A DNA stretch of 64,000 nt from DASUBN01 sp050261675 (lineage in GTDB: Bacteria > Pseudomonadota > Gammaproteobacteria > Natronospirales > REEB76): NCBI GenBank assembly GCA_050261675.1, contig JBLNDO010000059.1:1-64000 (forward strand), read 5' to 3'. The translations under genes and the position numbers were made by a program. The notes under the pieces are model-generated. The model did not search any database and had not been told where the DNA came from. It worked only from the letters and a program-made list of their open reading frames with translations. Shown piece after piece: positions 15,619 to 21,539 of this stretch (position 1 is the first letter of the stretch; each line of letters begins with the position of its first letter).

Positions 15619-17010
15619 CTAACCGGCAACGGATTTGAGCTTACGCGTGAGTGTGTTGCGTCCCCAGCCGAGCAGCTTCGCCGCCTCCTGACGCCGGCCG
15701 CCAGCGCGGGCCAAGGCGGCATCCAGGAGAATCTTCTCGAATTCCGGCAGCGCTTCCGAAAGCAGGTCTTTACGGCCCGAAGACAGCTCCGCGTCCACCC
15801 ACGCGCGCAGCGCCAGCCGCCAGTCGCCGCCGCTGTCCTTGGGGCTGCGGCCGGTCTCCAGCACCGCCGCGAGGTCGCTCGAGTGGATGATGCGCCCCGG
15901 GGCCATGAGCATGAGCCGGCGGCAGAGGTTCTTGAGTTCGCGTACGTTGCCGGGCCAGGGCTGCTGGCTTAAGGAGGCCATCGCGTCCGGCGTCAGGCGC
16001 TTGCCGGCAACATTCAATTCCCGCGCCGCCGCGTTGAGGAAGTGCTCCAGCAGAAGCGGTATGTCCTCGCGCCGCTCCCGCAGCGCCGGCATGTGCACAT
16101 GCACCACGTTGAGCCGGTGAAACAGGTCCTCGCGGAAGCTGCCTTCCTCCACTCTTGCCTCGAGATCTTGGTGAGTCGCCGCGATGATGCGCACGTCCAC
16201 CTTCACCGCCTCGTGGCCGCCCACCCGGTAGAACTCGCCCTCCGCCAGTACGCGCAAGAGCCGCGTCTGCAGCGCCGGAGACATGTCGCCGATTTCGTCC
16301 AGGAACAGTGTACCGCCATGGGCTTGCTCGAAGCGGCCGAGGCGGCGGCCGGTGGCGCCGGTGAAGGCGCCCCGCTCGTGGCCGAAGAGCTCCGATTCGA
16401 GCAGTTCCGCCGGGATGGCGGCGGTATTCAGGGCAATGAATGGCTGCCGGGCCCGGGGACTGTGGCGGTGGAGGGCCCGGGCCACCAGTTCCTTGCCGGT
16501 GCCGGATTCGCCGGTGATGAGCGCCGTCATGTGGCTCCGCGTGAGCCGCCCAATGGCCCGGAACACCTGCTGCATGGCCGGGGCTTCGCCGATGAGTTCC
16601 TCGCCCTCCGCCTCGCTCCTGGCCGCCGCCTGGGGCCCCTGGGCCTGGAGCGCCCGGTTCACGAGCGCCGTGAGTTCGTCGAGGTCGAAGGGCTTCGGCA
16701 GGTATTCGAAGGCGCCACCCTGGTAGGCGGCGACCGCGCTCTCGAGATCCGCGTGGGCCGTGACCACGATCACCGGGAGCTTGGGGTGCTCCTGGTGCAG
16801 GCTTTGGAGGAACTCGAAGCCGCTCTCGCCTGGCAGGCGCACGTCCGTCACCAGCACCGACGGCTGGGCGGCTTGCAAGGCCTGCCGCGCCTCCTCGGCG
16901 CTGGCGTAGAGCTGTACCGCGAAACCTGCCTCCCGCAGGGCCTCGTCCATCACCCAGCGCAGGGCCGGGTCGTCGTCCACGATCCAGATTTCAGCGGCGT
17001 TCTTGCTCAT
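15619..17010 (-). CDS. ntrC: Nitrogen regulation response regulator NtrC
   Basis: A 463-residue sigma-54-dependent activator. Domains: receiver (residues 7-120; phospho-acceptor Asp in LVTDVRLPGESG), AAA+ domain (about 140-380; Walker A GESGTGKE, the sigma-54 contact loop GAFTGA, Walker B LFLDEIGDMS), and a C-terminal Fis-type helix-turn-helix (RRQEAAKLLGWGRNTLTRKLKS). It is phosphorylated by NtrB when nitrogen is limiting and activates glnA and other genes. It overlaps ntrB by 20 bp. Two matches to its DNA site lie in this window, at 18100-18116 and 20519-20535. Confidence 0.97.
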   Translation of the reverse strand: MSKNAAEIWIVDDDPALRWVMDEALREAGFAVQLYASAEEARQALQAAQPSVLVTDVRLPGESGFEFLQSLHQEHPKLPVIVVTAHADLESAVAAYQGGAFEYLPKPFDLDELTALVNRALQAQGPQAAARSEAEGEELIGEAPAMQQVFRAIGRLTRSHMTALITGESGTGKELVARALHRHSPRARQPFIALNTAAIPAELLESELFGHERGAFTGATGRRLGRFEQAHGGTLFLDEIGDMSPALQTRLLRVLAEGEFYRVGGHEAVKVDVRIIAATHQDLEARVEEGSFREDLFHRLNVVHVHMPALRERREDIPLLLEHFLNAAARELNVAGKRLTPDAMASLSQQPWPGNVRELKNLCRRLMLMAPGRIIHSSDLAAVLETGRSPKDSGGDWRLALRAWVDAELSSGRKDLLSEALPEFEKILLDAALARAGGRRQEAAKLLGWGRNTLTRKLKSVAG

Positions 17011-18085
17011 GGCTTTCTTCCAGGGGCAGCAGTACGGAGAACACGGTGCGTCCCGGCGCGCTCACCGCTTCGATGAGCCCGCCGTGGCGGTTGACCAATT
17101 CCTGGGCGATGGAGAGCCCGAGCCCCGTGCCGCGGGGCTTGCCGGAGACGAGCGGCGCGAAGATGCGCGGCAGGAGTTGCGGGGAAATGCCCGGTCCGTC
17201 GTCCTCCACCTCCACGCAGGCGACAAGCCGGTGGCGCTGGGTGCCGATGGTGAACTGGCGCAGCACGCGCGTGCGGAACAAGAGCCGGCCCCGGTCCATG
17301 AGCGCCTCGCGAGCGTTGCGGGCGATGTTGAGCAGCGCCTGGATGATCTCGTCCCGGTCGAGCTTCAGGTCCGGCAGACTCGGGTCGTAGTCGCGCCCCA
17401 CCTTGAGCGCCGACGGCGCCTCGCTCTCCGTGAGCCGGGCCACGTGCTCCACCAGCTCGTGGATGTTCCGCGCCTGGCGCTGGGGTGGCCGCGGCGGCCC
17501 CAGCATCGCTTCCACCAGCGACGTGAGGCGATCCGTCTCTCGGAGGATCACCCGGGTGTATTCCTTGAGGGTTTCGTCCGGGAGCTTGCGCTCCAGGAGT
17601 TGGGCCGCGCCGCGGAGCCCGCCGAGAGGATTGCGGATTTCGTGGGCGAGGTTACGGGCCAGCACGCGGTTGGCCGCATGCTGGGCGATGAGCGCGTCCT
17701 CGCGGCTGATGCGCAGGTGCCTGTCGAGGGGTGTGAGCTCCACTAGGAGCGGCGTCTCCCCCTCTTGCTCCGCCACCGGCGTGGCGGTGCAGTCCACGGT
17801 CACGGGTTCCTGCCCCTCGCCTTGCCCCAGGGGAAGCTTCAATTCCCGTTGGGTGAAGGTCTCGCCGCTCTTGGCGGACCGGGTGAGGGCCGCGACGAAT
17901 TCGCGGGCCTGGGGCAGGCAGTCCACGATGGCACGGCCGAGCACTTGGCGGGCATCGAATTTCAGCAGGGTCTCGGCGGCGGGATTCAGGTACTCCAGGC
18001 ACAGGCGCCCATCCAGCCAAAGGATGGCCGTGGTCTGATTCTCAAGAATGGCCTTGAGGCTTAGGCTGGAAGGCCCGGTTTCCAT
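16991..18085 (-). CDS. ntrB: Nitrogen regulation sensor kinase/phosphatase NtrB
   Basis: A 364-residue cytoplasmic histidine kinase. Domains: PAS (residues 10-110, AILWLDGRLCLEYLNPAAE), dimerisation/phosphoacceptor domain with the H-box LAHEIRNPLGGLRGAAQLLE, and an HATPase domain ending in DDGPGISPQLLPRIFAPLVSG and GTGLGLSIAQELVNRHGG. It phosphorylates NtrC under nitrogen limitation and dephosphorylates it with PII when nitrogen is plentiful. There is no transmembrane segment, as expected. An NtrC site covers the -10 of its putative promoter, 14 bp before the start codon. Confidence 0.96.
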   Translation of the reverse strand: METGPSSLSLKAILENQTTAILWLDGRLCLEYLNPAAETLLKFDARQVLGRAIVDCLPQAREFVAALTRSAKSGETFTQRELKLPLGQGEGQEPVTVDCTATPVAEQEGETPLLVELTPLDRHLRISREDALIAQHAANRVLARNLAHEIRNPLGGLRGAAQLLERKLPDETLKEYTRVILRETDRLTSLVEAMLGPPRPPQRQARNIHELVEHVARLTESEAPSALKVGRDYDPSLPDLKLDRDEIIQALLNIARNAREALMDRGRLLFRTRVLRQFTIGTQRHRLVACVEVEDDGPGISPQLLPRIFAPLVSGKPRGTGLGLSIAQELVNRHGGLIEAVSAPGRTVFSVLLPLEESHEQERR

Positions 18086-18099
18086 GCATCCTCGGGGTT

Positions 18100-18116
18100 T
18101 GCACCATTATAGTGCA
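18100..18116 (-). promoter_or_regulatory. NtrC site overlapping the ntrBC -10 element
   Basis: TGCACCATTATAGTGCA matches the NtrC consensus TGCACCAnnnTGGTGCA at all but one defined position. Read on the minus strand it contains TATAAT (18111-18106), a perfect -10 whose -35 region is weak. Bound NtrC would block RNA polymerase here, as at glnLp of E. coli, giving negative autoregulation of ntrBC. Confidence 0.8.
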
Positions 18117-18138
18117 AACGCACCGAACTAGTGCGTGG

Positions 18139-18648
18139 TCAATGGCCTTTGGCGGGTTGCTGGATGTAGAAGGTCACGGGGGTAGCGACGATCACCTTGG
18201 TGCCGTTGCTGGTGACGCTGGCGGCAGCGCTGTGCTCGCCCCGGTACAGGTCGTCAAAGGTGGCGGACATGCCCGTGCCGGTTTTGCTCTGGCCGTCCAC
18301 GCTGATGGTGAGGGTGTCCCCACCCTGCAGGCCCGGCTGCAGATCCACGCTCACGGTCACACTGTGCTGGTTCCAGAACGTCTGCTGATCCGTGGGTGCC
18401 GTGATCACGAGGCGGGTATAGCTCGGAGCCGGGCCGCCGCTGTTATTGCTCAGATTTGGAGTGGGCAGATTTCCCGCGGCAGGCGCGGTGAAGGTCTGGG
18501 CACGGGGCGCCTTGACCTTCACCGCTCCCGGCACCGGCTGGTCGGAATAATGCACCACGCCTTGGGAATCCACCCACTTGTACACAGCGTCGCCGAGCGC
18601 GGCGCCGGCGGTGAGTAAAACCAACAGGAAGAAGGAAATGCGCTTCAT
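18139..18648 (-). CDS. Exported DUF4124 domain protein
   Basis: A 169-residue periplasmic protein: a signal peptide (residues 1-20, cleaved near GAALGDA) and then the DUF4124 motif VYKWVDSQGVVHYSDQPVPG. The remainder is a beta-rich domain (SYTRLVITAPTDQQTFWNQHSVTVSVDLQPGL) resembling an immunoglobulin-like fold. DUF4124 proteins are common in gammaproteobacteria and often lie beside glnA-ntrBC, but their role is unknown. It lies between the glnA terminator region and ntrB on the same strand, and ntrB has its own promoter 54 bp beyond its stop. Confidence 0.85.
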   Translation of the reverse strand: MKRISFFLLVLLTAGAALGDAVYKWVDSQGVVHYSDQPVPGAVKVKAPRAQTFTAPAAGNLPTPNLSNNSGGPAPSYTRLVITAPTDQQTFWNQHSVTVSVDLQPGLQGGDTLTISVDGQSKTGTGMSATFDDLYRGEHSAAASVTSNGTKVIVATPVTFYIQQPAKGH

Positions 18649-18671
18649 GCCCGGAGCCTAGTCCAATAGGC

Positions 18672-18704
18672 CCCTTGCCTCAAGGGCAAATGACCTTGGG
18701 TCAT
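18672..18704. promoter_or_regulatory. Two adjacent palindromes upstream of the small RNA promoter
   Basis: CCCTTG-CCT-CAAGGG (18672-18686) and ATGACC-TTG-GGTCAT (18690-18704) lie between the DUF4124 start codon and the small RNA promoter. The second is centred at about -50 from the predicted RNA start, a usual activator position. They may serve either divergent gene. No known regulator is assigned. Confidence 0.4.
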
Positions 18705-18711
18705 CTAACAC

Positions 18712-18740
18712 TTGAAAATACCCAAGTGAGGGCCTATAGT
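18712..18740 (+). promoter_or_regulatory. Strong sigma-70 promoter for a non-coding transcript
   Basis: TTGAAA (18712-18717) and TATAGT (18735-18740) are separated by exactly 17 bp; each matches consensus at five of six positions. No reading frame of credible length follows on this strand, but a chain of hairpins and a terminator does. Transcription is predicted to start near 18747. Confidence 0.75.
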
Positions 18741-18747
18741 ATTAATG

Positions 18748-18764
18748 GACTGGACGGTCCAGTC
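18748..18764. promoter_or_regulatory. 17-bp operator-like palindrome at the start of the small RNA
   Basis: GACTGGAC-G-GTCCAGTC is a perfect inverted repeat with 8-bp arms and a single central base, covering +2 to +18 of the predicted transcript. With a one-base loop it is unlikely to fold well as RNA. Size and position suit a repressor operator, for example of the TetR family. Confidence 0.55.
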
Positions 18765-18935
18765 TAAATCTGTTAAATCGATGACAAGCTTTCACGAATC
18801 GCGGGCTCCCCGCCCGTGATCGCAGTTCCACTTCTCCCTGTGGAACTGCCCGGGAGCTACCCCACTCCCGGTCTCTTGCTGGCGTGACCGTTTTACCCCA
18901 TCCCCACGGCACGCCAGCTTTTCTATTCGAAAACA

Positions 18936-18966
18936 AAACCGGGCCTCGTGGCCCGGTTTCGTTTTT
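18936..18966. terminator. Bidirectional terminator between the small RNA and glnA
   Basis: AAACCGGGCC-TCGT-GGCCCGGTTT is a 10-bp perfect stem. On the plus strand it is followed by CGTTTTT (ends the small RNA); on the minus strand the reverse complement is followed by TGTTTT (ends glnA, whose stop is 16 bp away). Confidence 0.9.
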
Positions 18967-18981
18967 GCGGCCTCTGGATCT

Positions 18982-20400
18982 TTAGAGGCTGTAGTACATG
19001 TCGAACTCGACGGGATGCGTCGTCATGCGCAGCCGCGTCACGTCCTGCATCTTGAGGGCGATGTAGGCGTCCAGCACGTCATCCGTGAACACCCCGCCTT
19101 TCTTCAGGAATTCCCGGTCCTTGTTCAGGTGCTCGATGGCCATGTCGAGGGAGTAGCACACCTGCGGGATGTTCTTCTCCTCCTCCGGCGGCAGGTCGTA
19201 GAGGTCCTTGTCCATGGCCTCACCCGGGTGGATCTTGTTCTGGATACCGTCCAGGCCCGCCATCATCATGGCCGCGAAAGCGAAGTAGGGGTTGGCACTG
19301 GAATCCGGGAAGCGCACCTCGATGCGACGCGCTTTGGGGTTCGAGACGTAGGGGATGCGGATGGAGGCGGAGCGGTTGCGGGCCGAGTAGGCCAGCATCA
19401 CCGGCGCCTCGAAGCCCGGCACCAGGCGCTTGTAGCTGTTGGTGCCGGCATTGGTCAGCCCGTTCAGGGCCTTGGCGTGTTTGATGATGCCGCCGATATA
19501 GTAGAGCGCGGTCTCGGAGAGGCCGCCGTAGAGGTTGCCGCTGAACAGGTTCTTGCCGTCCTTCGCCAGGGACTGGTGCACGTGCATGCCGTTGCCGTTG
19601 TCGCCCACCAGGGGCTTGGGCATGAAGGTGGCGGTTTTGCCGTAGGCATGGGCCACGTTCATGACCACATATTTCAGGATCTGCACCGCGTCCGCCTTCT
19701 CCACCAGGTGCCCGAAGGCCACGCCGATCTCGCACTGTCCGGCGGTCGCCACCTCGTGGTGGTGCACCTCGGTCTTCAGGCCCATCTCCTCCAGGGTGGA
19801 GCACATGGCGGAGCGGATGTCCTGCAGGGCATCCACCGGCGGCACGGGGAAGTAGCCGCCCTTCACGCCGGGACGGTGGCCGAAGTTGCCGTCCTCGTAG
19901 GCGCGCTCGGAGTTCCAGCCCGCTTCCTTGGAGTCGATCTTGTAGAAGGAGCCGCTGATGTCGGAACCCCAGCGGATGTCGTCGAAGATAAAGAACTCGT
20001 TTTCCGGACCGAAGTAGGCGGTGTCCGCGATACCGGTGGACTTGAGGTAGGCCTCGGCGCGCTTCGCGAGCGAGCGGGGGTCGCGCTCGTAGCCCTGCAT
20101 GGTGGCGGGCTCGATGACGTCACAGCGCAGGTTGAGGGTCTTGTCCTCGAAGAAGGGATCCATGACCGCGGTGGCGGCGTCGGGCATGAGGATCATGTCC
20201 GACTCGTTGATGCCCTTCCAGCCGGCGATGGAGGAGCCGTCGAACATCTTGCCGTCCTCGAAGAGCTTGTCGTCCACGGTGTGGGCCGGCACGGTCACGT
20301 GCTGCTCCTTGCCGCGGGTGTCGGTGAAGCGGAAGTCCACGTAGCGCACGCCTTCCTTGGCGATGAGGTCGAGGACGTCTTTGCCGGTCTTGGTAGCCAT
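18982..20400 (-). CDS. glnA: Glutamine synthetase, type I
   Basis: A 472-residue enzyme that makes glutamine from glutamate, ammonia and ATP, assembling as a dodecamer. The N-terminal beta-grasp domain (YVDFRFTDTRGKEQHVTVPA) and catalytic domain (PENEFFIFDDI; HVHQSLAKDGKNLF; NSYKRLVPGFEAPV; RIPYVSNPKARRIEVRFPD) are intact. The adenylylation Tyr loop DKDLYDLPPEEEKNIPQV is present, so activity is probably controlled by GlnE. ATG 20400 has GGAG seven bases upstream. Transcription is from a sigma-54 promoter about 40 bp upstream with an NtrC site behind it. Confidence 0.98.
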   Translation of the reverse strand: MATKTGKDVLDLIAKEGVRYVDFRFTDTRGKEQHVTVPAHTVDDKLFEDGKMFDGSSIAGWKGINESDMILMPDAATAVMDPFFEDKTLNLRCDVIEPATMQGYERDPRSLAKRAEAYLKSTGIADTAYFGPENEFFIFDDIRWGSDISGSFYKIDSKEAGWNSERAYEDGNFGHRPGVKGGYFPVPPVDALQDIRSAMCSTLEEMGLKTEVHHHEVATAGQCEIGVAFGHLVEKADAVQILKYVVMNVAHAYGKTATFMPKPLVGDNGNGMHVHQSLAKDGKNLFSGNLYGGLSETALYYIGGIIKHAKALNGLTNAGTNSYKRLVPGFEAPVMLAYSARNRSASIRIPYVSNPKARRIEVRFPDSSANPYFAFAAMMMAGLDGIQNKIHPGEAMDKDLYDLPPEEEKNIPQVCYSLDMAIEHLNKDREFLKKGGVFTDDVLDAYIALKMQDVTRLRMTTHPVEFDMYYSL

Positions 20401-20439
20401 GGTCGGTCTCCGGAGAAGGTGGGGCGATGCTTTGATAAA

Positions 20440-20455
20440 GCACGCCGCATGCCAA
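20440..20455 (-). promoter_or_regulatory. Sigma-54 promoter of glnA
   Basis: On the minus strand TTGGCA (20455-20450) and GTGC (20443-20440) place GG and GC exactly 10 bp apart, the invariant spacing of -24/-12 promoters (TTGGCACG-N4-TTGC). Transcription should begin near 20428, leaving a leader of about 28 nt before the glnA ATG. Confidence 0.88.
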
Positions 20456-20518
20456 CTTTGTGGTGAGCGGTTTTCCCCGGGCGGGAACGAAACCGTCAAA
20501 GACTTGGGGGAAATCGCC

Positions 20519-20535
20519 TGCACCATCTTGGTGCA
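20519..20535 (-). promoter_or_regulatory. NtrC enhancer site upstream of glnA
   Basis: TGCACCA-TCT-TGGTGCA is a perfect match to the NtrC consensus TGCACCAnnnTGGTGCA, with both 7-bp arms exact. It is centred about 99 bp upstream of the predicted glnA start, within the usual enhancer range. Only one strong site was seen; E. coli has two. Confidence 0.92.
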
Positions 20536-20630
20536 TGCCGTTTTTGACCTGCAGGGCGCGGGTTTTCGGTGAAGCCGCTATACTGGCCGCCTTGAGCGGG
20601 CCAAGGCTCCCGATTCCAAGAACTCCCAAC

Positions 20631-21539
20631 ATGCCTTCAAAAAAACCCGCTACTTTTCAAGAACTTATCCTATCCCTGCAGGCGTACTGGTCGGGCCAAG
20701 GCTGCGTCATCCTGCAGCCCTATGACATGGAGATGGGTGCCGGCACCTTCCACCCGGCCACCTTCCTCCGAGCCATCGGCCCCGAGCCTTGGTCGGCCGC
20801 CTATGTACAGCCCTCGCGCCGGCCCACCGACGGACGCTACGGCGAGAACCCCAACCGCTTGCAGCACTACTACCAGTTCCAGGTGGTCATCAAACCCTCG
20901 CCGGCGGAGATCCAGGACCTCTACCTCGGTTCACTGAAGGCTCTCGGCGTCGACCCCCTGGTGCATGACATCCGTTTCGTGGAGGACAACTGGGAATCCC
21001 CAACCTTGGGCGCCTGGGGCCTGGGTTGGGAAGTGTGGCTGAACGGCATGGAAGTGAGCCAATTCACCTACTTCCAGCAAGTCGGGGGGCTGGAGTGCAA
21101 ACCGGTGACGGGCGAGATCACCTATGGCCTGGAGCGCCTCGCCATGTACCTGCAGGGCGTCGAAAGCGTGTTCGACCTCACCTGGACTGACGGTCCGCTC
21201 GGCAAAGTCACCTACGGCGACGTCTACCACCAGAACGAGGTGGAACAGTCCAAGTACAACTTCGAGGAAGCCAACACCCGGAACCTGTTCGCCTGGTTCG
21301 ACCAGTGCGAGGCGGAGTGCAGCCGGCTCCTGGAAAAGGGCCTGCCGCTGCCCGCCTACGAGCAGGTGTTGAAGGCCTCCCACAGCTTCAACCTGCTGGA
21401 CGCCCGCCGCGCCATCTCCGTCACCGAACGGCAGCGCTACATCCTGCGGGTCAGGACCCTCGCCCGGGGCGTGGCCCAAGCCTATTTCAACGCGCGGGAG
21501 GCCTTGGGATTCCCGATGCTGCAGGGCAAGAAGAAATGA
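20631..21539 (+). CDS. glyQ: Glycyl-tRNA synthetase alpha subunit
   Basis: A 302-residue class II aminoacyl-tRNA synthetase subunit that, with GlyS, charges tRNA-Gly as an alpha2beta2 enzyme. Visible family segments are FQELILSLQAYWSGQGCVILQPYDMEMGAGTFHPATFLRA, AYVQPSRRPTDGRYGENPNR, WGLGWEVWLNGMEVSQFTYFQQVGG and TYGLERLAMYLQG. ATG 20631 gives the usual N terminus. Its stop overlaps the glyS start (ATGA), so the two subunits are translationally coupled. It diverges from glnA; the shared 230-bp region holds the glnA control sites. Confidence 0.98.
   Translation: MPSKKPATFQELILSLQAYWSGQGCVILQPYDMEMGAGTFHPATFLRAIGPEPWSAAYVQPSRRPTDGRYGENPNRLQHYYQFQVVIKPSPAEIQDLYLGSLKALGVDPLVHDIRFVEDNWESPTLGAWGLGWEVWLNGMEVSQFTYFQQVGGLECKPVTGEITYGLERLAMYLQGVESVFDLTWTDGPLGKVTYGDVYHQNEVEQSKYNFEEANTRNLFAWFDQCEAECSRLLEKGLPLPAYEQVLKASHSFNLLDARRAISVTERQRYILRVRTLARGVAQAYFNAREALGFPMLQGKKK

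Larger units (their letters stand above)
18747..18966 (+). ncRNA. Candidate ~220-nt small RNA with C-rich hairpin loops
   Basis: Between DUF4124 and glnA, a consensus promoter is followed by a series of stable stems. CGGGC/GCCCG (18802-18816) has loop TCCCC. GCAGTTCCAC/GTGGAACTGC (18822-18849) has loop TTCTCCCT. CCGGGAG/CTCCCGG (18850-18871) has loop CTACCCCA. GCTGGCGTG/CACGCCAGC (18878-18918), extended by CCG/CGG, has a loop with CCCC twice. A rho-independent terminator closes the unit (18936-18966). C-rich loops facing outward can pair with G-rich ribosome-binding sites; the pattern recalls sX13 of Xanthomonas. It is transcribed toward glnA. Homology was not tested, and the 5' end is inferred from the promoter. 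Confidence 0.65.

Noticed and set aside
18735..18970. The hairpin-rich region read as a minus-strand RNA with GGA-loop (CsrA-type) motifs
   Set aside because: The complementary loops would show GGGA, but a consensus promoter exists only on the plus strand, and the minus-strand RNA would lack a terminator at its 3' end near 18750.
20544..20584. TTGACC ... TATACT as a sigma-70 promoter of glyQ
   Set aside because: The elements are 29 bp apart, far too long a spacer. The TATACT alone is not enough to call a promoter.
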